From the NCBI GenBank assembly GCA_900708905.1, contig CAADRB010000059.1, positions 328,564-392,563 of the forward strand: a DNA stretch of 64,000 nucleotides, given 5' to 3'. Position 1 is the first letter of the stretch. Every line of letters starts with the position of its first letter. Of this stretch, positions 23,101-34,600 are shown piece by piece. The position numbers and the translations under genes are program-made. The notes under the pieces are model-generated. The model did no database searches and was not told the DNA's origin. It worked only from the letters and a program-made list of their open reading frames with translations. This stretch comes from Hymenolepis diminuta (taxonomy: Eukaryota; Platyhelminthes; Cestoda; Cyclophyllidea; Hymenolepididae).

Positions 23101-26100
23101 TCTCAAACCATTCCTATTTGTTTGAACATTAGACGGAATTTACCAAAGATTACGTGATGATACCAAAAACACAAAATCGGTCACCTCCCTTAAGGTACCT
23201 CATTTCGTCTGTTCCTCAAATTTGGATTGTCCTCGCTCAGTACTGACGCCCCCCTTTTCCTCCTAGTTCCTTTACCTTATCCTTTCTCCTCCTATTCATC
23301 CACATTTGTTCAACACACACTTGTTCAATCTGACATTTGGTCTTATCGCGCTGGAAGGACTGCCATTTTCTGCAAGTCTTAGCAAGATCGTTACTTCTCG
23401 AAGTTTTTTCCAATAGCGAATGTGAAGTTCACTCATATCAGGCCAAATTCTGCAAGATCAAACAAAATTTCGCATTTGTATCTGCTAGGCAATTATATTA
23501 TAGGGAAACTCTTTTCTGTTTCCTAGTAATTAAGTTGATTCCAATAAATTCATTCAAAATGTTAAATTTACTTCGGTGGTATGAAGTAATTAATGAAAGT
23601 GCAGTTCGCACAAGACACGTTTTCGATCTGATGACTCATAAACTTCAGTCTAGAGAAATTAAAAATTAATATTGCCGGCTTTCTTTGGCTTGGTTGAAAT
23701 AATGAGTGTAGAGTCCCCCTTTCTTATCCATCTCAAAATGCCAAGCGTATCATCTTGTGTTATTATTGGAAGGTTGTTCGGAAATGTCATTGAATGCACT
23801 AGGTAACTACGTTTCCACTCGCCATCATTCCTTCTTTTAGATATCAATGGGATTTTACTCCTCTCTGGAGTTCATGGACCTATCTGACTACTGGCGAAGT
23901 GGGACTTGGGATTTGGTTGATGTTCCAGCTAGGATTGTGAATACCTCAAATGGAGAAGTCAACAACACCTACATAGTCTATACCATTAAACTTCGAAGGA
24001 AGACGCTTTTCTATTCAGTAAACTTGATTGTTCCCTGTGTTATGTTGTCTCTGCTAAGCGTCTTTGTCTTCTATCTGCCATCAGATGCAGGAGAGAAAGT
24101 TACTCTTGCAATTAGTATTGTTGTAGCTTTGGTTGTGTTCCTGATTTTGGTCAGCAAGATTCTGCCTCCAACTTCAACTACAGTCCCTTTAATATCTCGC
24201 TATCTAATGTTCACATTTGTATCTGACATCTTAGCCGTGTTCATGTCTGTTTTGGTTGTCAATTGGAATTATCGATCTCCGAGAACTCACACAATGCCAA
24301 AGTGGATTAAAACTGTCTTCTTGGACGTCCTGCCACGTTTTCTCTTCATGAACCGTCTTGAGCATTTATATAGTAAGGATTATGATAGCGATTTTCCCTC
24401 CTCTTACTTTACAATTAATAAATACTCTTCCGAAAACGAGGATGCGTTCATACAAGAGTTTCCAGAGGGAGCGTCTCTTGATCTTATCTCGTCAGTATCT
24501 ACCGATTCCGAGGAAAGTAGACCGAAATCAGTATCGACTTTCAACAGGGGCCATTTTTATGAAAATCTGACGGCCCAGCGCTTATCTGTATCTACTGGTC
24601 GGCCTTTCGATTCCAGCAAAAGTGATGAATCATCAACAACTTCAGATGATGGGGAGATAATAGTTTTAAATGGAAGCCTAAAACTTAGAAAAATGAAACA
24701 TTCACCTCATCGCATCGGAATAAGATCGCGAAGGATGGGCATAACATGTGAAGGAAAGGACGATAATTCGTCAGCACAAAAAGGTGTAATTGGTGGAGGG
24801 TTTGCCTTGACGGAGGCTGTGAAAGCTATTGAATACATCTCCGAACGCCTGGAAAAGAAGGAAAAAGACAGAATTGTAAGTTATCCACACTTGATATTGT
24901 TACAAAATTAATTTTGTAACTTATATAATTTGTTGGTGCTAGTAAAGATTGGGTTTGAGGGTGACGCAAATTGGCTGCAAGTTCATTTTGAGGTCAGGTT
25001 TGTCGGTATAAAATCCAATGATATAACATGGTTTACGGATAGTTGAATTTTGAATTTTCTGGAAAGTTTTGCATTCATTCAAAATTTTTTTATTATTTTA
25101 AGTGTGAAAATAGTATTTCAAATGAAAATAAGGATTCATCAGTATTTTGATTTAGCTTAAACCTATCATCTACTTATAACAATATCTGCTCTAAAACTCC
25201 TTTGAAAAGTGTGAAATCATGAGTCTAAACATTTGTGTATGATCGGCATTCTTGAATCACAAAGGTTTATTTAGAAGGTAGATGCTGTAGCATTTATGTC
25301 ATTTTGAGGTGGTCGCTAAACCCAAAGGTCGAAGCTCTTAAGAAGAAAGACGAGTTTTGTGATTGACAATGAAGTGACTCAGAAAGGCATAATTACTTTG
25401 TCTTTAAGTCGCTTAGATTCCACGAGCCAATCGCTACGTAGATAACTTCAAGCCGACTGATTATTGTAGACAGTATCTTGAGCATTGACATCGAGCACTG
25501 TCTGCACCGGTCATGCTCTTATCAACTGCGACGCGTCATCAGAGGTTAAATACAACCATACATATAGGGTGTGCTTCAATTCGTCCCATTAGAAATCATT
25601 TCAACTCACTTAAGGAGCCAGCACTGCAGACTCCTTATTGAAGGGCTTTTAATCCAAAAATTGAGATTTATCAAGGAAAATACCTCGAAAAGTGCGAAGA
25701 GAGTTTACATTTACTGTGGATAGACGTCTTCATTCTATTTATCCGGCTGAAAATCGGTGTAACATTCAAATGGTAAACAATCGCACCTTTCATAAAATAC
25801 ACGTGACAACTGAATCATCCCTAATAGGCAACATAAAAGGTGCATCTAAGAATCACCTGGAAGGTAAAAAGCTGGAAGAAGGAACAATAAAGTCAGATGA
25901 ATGTTCAAATGGTAAAGAGGCTTGGTATTTAGCTCCTAGATAAACTAAGCTATTTCCTTTCAATCTTCCAATAATAGGAGGATATGGAAGGGGAACAGAG
26001 AGTAAATACTCAGAGAAGAACTCGAGAGCCCCAATGTCCGCGTGTGCGTCGATATAGGTATTTGCTTCAATTATAACGAGGAATGCATTTTAGGGGAAAA

Positions 26101-26927
26101 TGGGTCGATCCGAGTAGGTAGAAATGATTCGGTGAGGCAAAGACGTCAATGTTTGGGTAGAATTAGTCTAGGGTTTGACAATGGGATTAAATGGTTCAAT
26201 GCGTATAATTACACCAATACATTTGTGCGGTCTGAAAACTTGTGTTGGAGCTGAGGCATGATTGAATTGCAAAAGCGTTTCTCAAGATCCTCGAAGGTCT
26301 TAACGGGAATTGTTATGATGTTATTGTGGGGAAATTTGGAAAATGCGTATAGTATTGAAAGTTATAACGAAATTATAGCAAATTCTAGGCGATTATTCGA
26401 CGTCAAGAAGAGGACCAACGTTGAAGTTAGTGCGCAGAGATAAGATAATCTGCGAACTGTGGACAAACTAATATTCTAGAACTTTCAAATGAATCGGATT
26501 CCCACATTGTCTGGATACACCGATGGATCTTAACCCCACAACTTCCTACCACGCAGACATTGAGCCTGATCTCCCCGAACTAATAAATATTGTTAATAAT
26601 TGATGGATTTCATACAACTTTCCAAGTTCACAAGAAATAAGCAAAAAATTGTAATTTGAAATCGGAATTATTTCCACTTTACTCGTTAATTTTTCAATAA
26701 GAGAAGTAATTTATTTAGACTATTATTTAAAATGAAATACTTGAACTTTGAAGGTAGTTCAGGAGTGGAAGTACGCGGCTTCAGTGATTGATCGACTAGT
26801 TCTCGTGATCTTCACAGTGGTTTCCGTCGTGGTTGCACTCAGTCTTCTTACAAACGCCCCTTCTCTGCTCTCTCCAATCGATCAAGACGCTGTCATCAAT
26901 AAATATTCCGTCCTTAAGAAAACCTGA
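16897..26927 (+). CDS. Gene B: nicotinic acetylcholine receptor-type subunit, non-alpha (seven exons)
   Basis: A subunit of a pentameric acetylcholine-gated cation channel in the plasma membrane of nerve or muscle. Exons 16897-17110, 17828-17979, 19154-19198, 19533-19642, 22353-22533, 23841-24875 and 26754-26927 give 636 residues in fully consistent phases. In order: signal peptide (about 1-24); extracellular domain with the loop D Trp (NVWLPM), WKPDI, and a Cys loop with exactly 13 residues between its two Cys ([15 protein letters not shown]); then M1 (about 293-314), M2 (320-342), M3 (351-375), a Ser-rich cytoplasmic loop of about 200 residues, and M4 (about 589-611). The vicinal Cys pair of alpha subunits is absent from loop C and the loop A Tyr is Phe (VLFNNADG), so it is a non-alpha subunit that should need an alpha partner. 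GEK before M2 marks a cation-selective pore. It resembles insect beta1 subunits most (family recall, not a search). M2 has Val where position 9' is nearly always Leu. Confidence 0.93.
17828..17979 (+). CDS. Gene B exon 2 (start of ligand-binding domain)
   Basis: Acceptor ttattcacag, phase 1 in, phase 0 out at ATT|gtgagc. Encodes the N-terminal helix and first strand, including [20 protein letters not shown], the counterpart of the family's RPV.N.S..L.V..GL segment, with a glycosylation site NVS. Confidence 0.9.
19154..19198 (+). CDS. Gene B exon 3 (15-codon exon, loop D)
   Basis: A 45-base exon, phase 0 on both sides, encoding [15 protein letters not shown]. It matches the family's short exon that carries the NVW motif, whose Trp lines the complementary face of the agonist site. 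Confidence 0.95.
19533..19642 (+). CDS. Gene B exon 4 (loop A region)
   Basis: 110 bases, phase 0 in, phase 2 out at AA|gtgagt. Includes [16 protein letters not shown] and [10 protein letters not shown]. Family alpha subunits have Tyr where this reads Phe (VLF) in loop A. Confidence 0.95.
19643..22352 (+). other. Gene B intron 4
   Basis: 2.7 kb. Holds a degenerate SINE-like copy near 20.57-20.66 kb and a possible fragment near 21.77-21.85 kb. The open frame at 20271-20510 is not recognisable as a product. Confidence 0.5.
20565..20665 (-). repeat. Degenerate SINE-like copy in gene B intron 4
   Basis: Shares GAC.ATT..GCTCACT, GTGACC and GAGC.CGTTA, in the same order and nearly the same spacing, with the element at 13741-13860, plus a short insertion. 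The A box is lost. Confidence 0.35.
22353..22533 (+). CDS. Gene B exon 5 (loop E and Cys loop)
   Basis: Acceptor tttgcttcag, one base in to complete Asn, phase 0 out at AGG|gtaagt. Carries the Cys loop [15 protein letters not shown] and the loop B Trp in [11 protein letters not shown]. Confidence 0.96.
22534..23840 (+). other. Gene B intron 5
   Basis: 1.3 kb. A 110-codon open frame at 23337-23669 on the plus strand shows no similarity I recognise and no splice sites linking it to the receptor exons. Otherwise AT-rich intron. Confidence 0.5.
23841..24875 (+). CDS. Gene B exon 6 (loop C, M1-M3 and cytoplasmic loop)
   Basis: 345 codons, phase 0 at both ends (ttttag|ATATCA and GAATT|gtaagt). 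Loop C has [15 protein letters not shown] with no Cys pair. M1 includes [18 protein letters not shown]2 begins [21 protein letters not shown]3 includes [20 protein letters not shown]. The Ser-rich loop that follows ends in a helix-forming stretch ([20 protein letters not shown]), the family's MA helix region. Confidence 0.97.
24876..26753 (+). other. Gene B intron 6
   Basis: 1.9 kb. Contains three consecutive plus-strand open frames (25692-25943, 26042-26254, 26258-26443) with no recognisable product and no matching splice sites, and a faint SINE-like copy at 26500-26585. Confidence 0.45.
26500..26585 (-). repeat. Faint SINE-like copy in gene B intron 6
   Basis: Shares a GATGG.CTTAA.CCC block and flanking order with the copy at 13741-13860, but the boxes are degraded. 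The weakest copy listed. Confidence 0.25.
26754..26927 (+). CDS. Gene B exon 7 (M4 and C-terminus)
   Basis: Acceptor ctttgaag|GTAGTT, phase 0, 57 codons and TGA at 26925-26927. Encodes [20 protein letters not shown], the conserved entry into M4, then the M4 helix and a short extracellular tail ending [11 protein letters not shown]. Confidence 0.95.
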   Translation, partial: VVQEWKYAASVIDRLVLVIFTVVSVVVALSLLTNAPSLLSPIDQDAVINKYSVLKKT

Positions 26928-27007
26928 TTTAATTTCTTCATTACCCTATTCATTTAAACTTGTATTACATCAATAACGTCATAATTTTATGCATTTAGTG
27001 GTAATTT

Positions 27008-27013
27008 AATAAA
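27008..27013 (+). terminator. Likely polyadenylation signal of gene B
   Basis: AATAAA 80 bases after the gene B stop codon. Confidence 0.5.
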
Positions 27014-27769
27014 ACACCAGTCATAAATATGTTATTTTAGTGATAGTCACAATAGCCGGTGGGTACCTCAGTGAGTGGACTAGAATAGAACAAATTGCGA
27101 CCTACTGTTATACAAATGTTGGAATATCTTTGCACAGAAAGAACCCGTATCGTTGTCGGAGGTTTAAGGTAAGTGGTACGAATAAAATATGACCTTGCGA
27201 AGGGAATAACGAGGCCATATTTTTATTGGAAGAAAGTAACAAAAAATATAAGAATGCCTTCACGAAATGGGACATCATCAAATTGCGATGCTGAGCATCT
27301 CTACTCTAATTTAAAACTTAAGAAGGGAAAAGTTTTGATCAAAATGTGGCCATATTAAAAAGCTCCTTATTAATAACGTTTCCAATATCCTGTGTTCCCT
27401 TTTATAATGGCTAAAAATTCAGTAAAATTTGGTTTCATTCCCGGAGAAGGTGAAAAGGGATTTCCACTTTGCAATATGATATCTCAATTAATATTCCACG
27501 AGATTATCGATGACGTAACAGAAACGCGTCTGATAAACCTTCGTGGCGAATTGCAGGAACAAATTAACCAGATCTTGGTTGTAGAAATTAGGATTATAAC
27601 CAACAGATAACAACGCCAACAACAATTACAGAGCAGAACACGAAGAGCTGACTAGGCCACTGTGTATTGAACAAAATCCGATGAGCATTCAAGCAAGAAA
27701 GAGATGAGAAACAGAGGAGATGAGAGGGAATCGTAGGAGCTGGTAATCAACAAGCGTGAATGTGTTATA

Positions 27770-27960
27770 TCATATGGATAGAGCTACAAAGACAGTTTAT
27801 AAGTCACTTGGGGAAGAACGTGGATGGGGGTATGAATGCGGGTGAAACGGGACAGGTTTAGAAACGGGAGACTCGGTAAACTTGTCAAGGTATGTCAAGT
27901 AGGGGTTTGACTCATAGAGAGGTTACAACGCAATTTTGAGACAGGTTTCAATTAGAATGA
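27770..27960 (+). repeat. Dispersed repeat, copy 1
   Basis: Matches 55070-55240 by eye in order and spacing: AGTCACTTGG, GGGACAG..T.AGAAA.GG.AGA, ACT.GTC, and GGGGTTTG...CATAGAGA. The unit is about 150 bases, same strand, not flanked by obvious terminal repeats, and not part of any gene model. Confidence 0.5.
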
Positions 27961-30900
27961 CCAACGTCTATGATCGTTAGCTAGGCACTGATCTAATGTA
28001 ATTTTTTCTTCCCACGATGAATAATGAGTATTCTTATGGCTCCCCCCCCCCTCTCAGAAAGAGATTAATCGGATTACAGCAAATGCTCCCATGTAATACG
28101 GTTTTTCACTGGAGGGTAATTGAGAGAATGGTTTTTGATTAGCCTTGTGCACTCAAATGTATAAAGTATCAAGTTACTGCCAATTAGACAATAAAAGGAT
28201 GCAGTCAAAGGGAAGGAATAACGATCTAGCAAAGTGTATCAATTCGTGTTCTACAATTCTACTTTCCGTTGAAATTTCGTCTTCAGGGTTTCATAGAGAA
28301 AGTACTGATTTCAAAAAGAGATTAGCTCCTCAAATAAACTTAAATTTCTCCTCCATTGAATAATTATAAATAGTGATTTTAACCGTCCATTGTATTGATA
28401 ATAAAGGTACGAATAAAACGGTAAAGATTCCATCAAAATGTACAAACGACAACTTGGTAGAAGAAGTCTTGAAGTTCGATGGGCAAATTGGACTTCGATG
28501 TGCAAAAAAGGATGAATGACGACTATTGTCATTAAGAATGTCGAGTTGTTTGAAGATTCTATCATTTAGCACTGAGAAAAGCGCTTCTGTGGAATTATGG
28601 TCGGTTTTATACATTGACTAGGAGAAATGTTATGCATTAACTGTACATTCTCGCTGAATTCGCCGGAAACCTTTCAACTGAAAGCTACCAAAGAGATTTC
28701 CACTTTAGATTGCTTAGCCGCGATGAAAGTGGAGTGAAGATGAGCAAACAATCGTGGGAAGGTGCTCAAATTAAAAATGTGAAGAGCGATTCGAAATTCA
28801 TCATTCCTTCTTTTTCACCTGACATGAAAAATAATATTTTTTTTATTAAAAATGGCGACTGATTTGAGTGACATTCAATAAATAGTCCAGACAAATCAAA
28901 TCAGGTCATATTTTTGAAATTGTGGCCACAAAAGGTACCTCAGTGTCCTATTCTTAATAGATTTCCCATGCGGTACTGTAGTATAGATACACGAAGCAGA
29001 TTTGCTAATTTTAGCCGTCATTTTACGGGAGTTTTTAAGTTCTGCAAATCGGGCCTTGTTCGGGGCTTTGATCACAAACACTTTATATTGAAATATCTTC
29101 TACATCTGCTGGAATTATTACCTTAATACTCTCAAAAATCTCGTGGATGGGAGATCGACAACCATAGGTGGGCGGTCATCCCGACTTACTGATTCTGATT
29201 AATGACCGTAGCGATGGAATGTGAGTTTCTCATAAAAACCGCCTTATCGAAGAGAAGCGTCACTAACACTTCCTCAAATACGTTTCGATCACTTAATTAC
29301 TCAATACTCCATGCGCAAATGGCGGTTTTAGTTCCATCCCGCCTCATGGACTAGAAGAGATAAATCCATCTCTCTGTGATCTCCTAGAACCATTCTAGCT
29401 GGTTTTGTAATACGCACCACAAATTCATTCATTTACGCATATTTTCAAAGCAAAAATCTAATTTTAGGAGGCCCATTTAATTAGGATGAAGTATGAAAAA
29501 GTCGGAGTTCGAGAATGAAAACAAATTAAAATTATATTATTTCAATAACTGATATGCGTTATATACTTACTATATTTAGGTAATATCAAATCTAACCGCA
29601 TTGACGGGTATATGCTTAAACTGTCACTATCAGTAGTAAAGAGATGGGGACGCAAATCTCCACCCCGATTCGAATTCTGATACACCAGTATCATTCCAGC
29701 CAACCCCAACGGTGGATAAAGTTAGGGAAAAATATCCAAGAGAGGAAAATAAAATTATTGCATCTTGTTGTGCATTTGTCTTTGACTTTCTTCCCATTTT
29801 CCGTTTCTCTTTGGGCAGTTTTTTGATTTTGGCTGCAATATTACAGCACAACAGTTTTTTGAGAAACAACTGTTGCATTGTCAGTTGGATTAAAGGCCTT
29901 CGTTATTCAGGAATTCACTTATTTACTGTGGCAATGGTCAGAAAGACTGAATCATCGCGCATAGCTGAGGGTAATTAAATTATGTCCAAATACAAGGTAG
30001 TGATAAAATGCTGGGTCCACTGTGTTGATGGATGCTTGTGAACGCCAAAACGGACAACGCACCTATTGCATTGGTATAGCGTTCCACTGATCGATGAATT
30101 AGAGGGAACAATCAGAAGGGAAATGTCCAAGTCCGTTCCATTCGACAAATAAATGTATCCAGAAGATTAAGTTTTCCAATCAGGCAATTATGACTGCAGT
30201 CCTGAATATTCTAATCAGAACCACAAATTATGTCCAGTGCGTCTAGTGCGTAAGCAAACTGGATTTCCAGTGTTTTTCATATCATAATATTTTGCTTGTC
30301 TTTGGCATTGATGCAGAGGGTAGAATACTGGAAGCTTGAAATGAGACTGTTTTGGACTGAGATTTATGAATTGATGGTGTTTTGTAAGTGTTTTGGTCCA
30401 GTGAATAATGAATGAACTTGATTGACAACAACATTCTTGTGTTCGTTTTCCTCGCATTTTTGGCACAGAATTTTTGACGGATAGTTGGTTGGAGGATACG
30501 GTCATGAGGAGGTGTGGTGATGAATCGAGATTATACTTAATGAATATTGCAAGATTCACTATTTTCAGTCATTTTCTATTCATTTGTACACTCTTCTGAC
30601 ATCATTGGTAGTCGAAACACGAGTTGTAGCGGGAGCAATATTTTTGAAGAAGTAAAAATTTCTGCGAGTGTAATTTTTGTATAATTTTGACAAATTTTAT
30701 TGAAATTAAGGTGGCATCAGCGTGACAGTCGACTTTTGAATCGAAGATCACAGATACTGTGTCCACTGAGAAGCCTATACTCGTCACTGATCGCTAGGAT
30801 ATAGTTCTCTTCAGAAGTATATTTTTTCCAAACTGAAGCCTGGAAAGTGCTATGCCAGTTAAGCTCGCATATTCATCAAATCCATTGCGACGATACTTTA

Positions 30901-31646
30901 CTTCGAATGCAATGAAATATGACAGATAAATAGTGATCTTAGCTCAGCCAATCAGATAATGACTAGCTATTGAGGGCCATTTAGACACAAAAATTATAGA
31001 AAAATGGAGAATATATTAAGAATTCGAGAAAACCTTTCTTATCTCTGTTGAAAATACAAATATTCCTATCCCTCCACTTATAAGGATGCTTTACTAAGTC
31101 CCACATCAAATTTTAAGAGCCAAACAGTTCCTTTTCTCCACGTAGGTGACTAAATATAGTTCTTAGGTGGATTAACGACACTGTTCCATATTTAGATATC
31201 TTTAGTTTCATTTGCGGATAAAGAATGAGCTAGGAATGGAATGCGTCTTTTGGCGAGCGTGCATGTGGAAATATTTGCCTTCGAGACATTAGTGGGACAT
31301 GATCTCGGATTCCAGATGCATTATAAGATTTTTACAAGCAGGTAAGAAAATATATCAATTGTTTCACACGAAAGAAAGCACTGCGGGTCACTTTATCTGA
31401 CACATGGCACAACACTAACGCTTTACAAATCCTTCTCCTCAAGGTTTACCTGCAGTATCAGATATTCATAACTGTACACATCAGCTTATCCACAGGCGCT
31501 TGTATTTTAAACCGAGGAAGGTCTGCATTTACCACTTCTTCTAAGGTCACTTACAAAGTTAAAAAAATTTAAACGAAGTCACATAGTTGACTATTAAGTA
31601 GAGAGACAAATGATTGATTGTTTAGGGAGATTCATCGCAGTGATAA

Positions 31647-31668
31647 AAGAGAGAGAGTGTGTGTGTGT
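31647..31668. repeat. GA then GT microsatellite
   Basis: A short run of AG units passes directly into GT units. Ordinary simple repeat. Confidence 0.6.
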
Positions 31669-34600
31669 GAAAATTTAACATTGACAGACACAAATAGAAT
31701 AGAAACGTCCACTCAGGCAATTAGAAAAGAAGAAAATGTTCGGATTTGATCAAATTACATTTAATTTTATTGATGACTACCTGAAGGCTCTTTAAAACAT
31801 CACATTTCTTTCTTCGCTTCTCCGTCCTTAAATGGATGAATACGCGATTGTCGTTCATAGTTACCTAGACATTCAAAACCGTTGGTAAGGTTAAACTATT
31901 TGAATCGTGTAATGTCATTGGAATAGGGCAAACCATGATGTTGCATTCATAGCTAGCCGATCTTATGGGTATTTCATTAACAAATTGGGTGGATTTGCGT
32001 AATAACGTTGGAAGATCTTCGAGGCCACATCGATCGAATAGAAGGAATAAGTCAAGTCACCCAAGTCGTCAGATCAGTTCGGAGGTGGCAAGCAAGTCAC
32101 ACCAATTTATTAATAAGTAAATTATGCTTATATATAAAACATTTATTCATTAGACGTCAGTCATGTCTCGTCGTCGGTGTCTCGGTGTGATGATCGACAT
32201 CTATTTAGGTATCTATGTGCAAACACGCAAACATGCGGTGGGACCACCTGTGGACACCGTAGTGGAGATCTTATCGCCAATCAATCATTTCTAATCGTCA
32301 TGTGTTGGTAGACATCTGCTGGCTATGGCAGTTTGATTTTAGTAGTATTCGCTCATTTTTTAAACATTAGTTACATCATCTTATTTTCTCTAATTTTCTT
32401 GAAATATTTTTCAACAGTGAATGATTTATCAATGAACCAACCAAGTCCAACCCTCATCTGATAACCAAAGGGGTCTAAGGTCCCTTCTCTACATGAAGCC
32501 ACGGACTCCATGCTTGTCACCAGCCGAAACTCCACTCCTATCCTGCTTGTGGTGTCCACATGCCGGAGACAAACAAACGACTTTGGATGCCCCATCAAGC
32601 CATAAACTGAACTGTATATACTCCCCCTTTGTAAATACATACTTTATCCACTATTCTTACATCCACAGCCAAATACCGCTCTCCTTCTATTCCTCAGTCG
32701 CAATGATGATTGGTAGGGGAGGGAAGAAATAGGTCAACGAATGCCAACCTTCAAAAATATTACGGTGATCAATGAACTAGTCCCATATCCACTAAATGTA
32801 GTCATTTTTCAACATTCATTCGTGAAAAGGAAAATTATCCTAAAATTTCTCATCATAAATGCTAAATGAACACGGATAAAGTACGAATAGATATTACCTC
32901 ACCCTTCCGGCAGAATATTCAAGCCAATAAAATATCCCTGCTAATTTATTGCCGCTCTCTATTTTCATAGTTCTTTAATCGCCTGGAATGCAAATTATCC
33001 TTCTTCGGCCTTTTCATCAGGTAATCTCTCCAAAATATTGCCAGTTGCGTTACGGAAGTAGACTGCTTTTGTTACAAAGTTTTTACCTCCTCCTGAATAT
33101 ACCAATTACTTTAAACTGTTTTGGAGAAAAAATGGTATTTTTGGTTTTATTACTTAAATAAGTAAAAGTTAACTTGTAAAAATAAGAAAGCTTCCATCCA
33201 CGAAGAAGAATGCATGCGTAGTACGCACAGGGTGGTGACCCACAGCACTGCCTCGCCTAATTATAACATCGGGTCACATTAATTAGGTATACGAGGACCA
33301 ACAGATGACCGTGTGATCGTGTGTGAGCTTGAAGGAGAGTTTTACTGTGACATATTGGCTAATATGCGAGTCAGAAGCAAGTCGATGGATATCGGTACCA
33401 CAGTAAATGTATCGAATTTATGAATCCGGTAGTTCATCAGCACTTTAATCAATGGGGATAGACTGGTTTTTGCCTATTCAAAAGACACATTAATAATATT
33501 ATTATTGATTTCAGTACTAAAAGGTTGGCACACAGAAACGACTTGAAATAATTGCTTGATATTTAAGCAAAGTGACAAGGTTTTACGGATGCACAGAGTT
33601 TGATTGGACGAGTGGAACTTGTAAGATTATTACCTATTCGTCAATCAGAAATGTATTATTTTTTGAAGCACATTCTCAAAGCAGGTACCTTTACGTACTC
33701 CCAAGTCGTGTCCAACTCACACATCGGGGCATTTGCGTTATTCCTTCCACTTCCTCGCCTGTCATAATCTACTTATAGGCAGTCTTGTAAATGCACATCC
33801 CGTCTGCCGTATTCGTATTAAGCCTTCTCGATCTCTCTATGTGTTTCAGTTGTAGATTTGTTTTGATTAGAGGATTTTGAAACGTACATGCTCGGTAAAA
33901 ATATTTACTCAGATTATTAATAATGATCTGGTGAAGTACTTACCCCTAAAGTGGTTCCGGAATATCATGCGAGTTGCTATAATCGCGCCATTTATATTGT
34001 CACAACTCCATTAATGATAAAATCTCATTTTCCTCTACTTTTTCAACCCTTGAATAAAAATAATATTCGACTGATTCGTCTCACCTGATTAATATCGTGG
34101 AAGATCGTAACGGTTTTTACCTTTGGAAACTATAAATAGATTGATGTATCAGTATCGACCACCATTACCAAACAACTGGTCAACAGGTACTGTAAATCGT
34201 TGACAAGGCCTAAGATTGGGATTTTTCAACACGAAATAAACATTAGGTAAATAGTTGTTCGATCCGAATTCAAAGGTCAAGTAACAGAAATCCCACCTTC
34301 ACTCTCGACATCTTTTCCATCACTCCTTATCATTTATTGGACCTTTTGTTTACCGATCATAGCTGGATATAAAGGAGCAATTTTTATCCAAAAAAAGAAA
34401 ATTTTCACAATTTGTGCGTTTGTTAAAATTTGCTGAATTGCAGGGTCGCCGCCCCGCAGAATTATGGAGTAAAGCTGACCTTTAAGGCATTAGTGCGTCG
34501 CCGTTGAGTTCTGAGATTTGCGACTATTTCGGAAGGCTAGTCAAATTATAACAAAAATTTTAAAAATTACACCCATGCTCTTGTTTATATTAGTGTGATG

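Noticed and set aside
23337..23669. 110-codon open frame in gene B intron 5
   Set aside because: No initiation context, splice link or recognisable sequence; exons 5 and 6 join in phase without it.
26042..26443. Two open frames in gene B intron 6 as possible extra receptor exons
   Set aside because: They do not resemble any part of the receptor, and exon 6 joins exon 7 directly in phase with an intact M4.
29849..29875. Hairpin CAACAGTT/AACTGTTG
   Set aside because: Only 8 bp of stem, with no extension; common by chance and not like a microRNA precursor.
30215..30559. 114-codon minus-strand frame as a gene or retroelement fragment
   Set aside because: Composition is ordinary for AT-rich DNA and I could not align it convincingly to any family.
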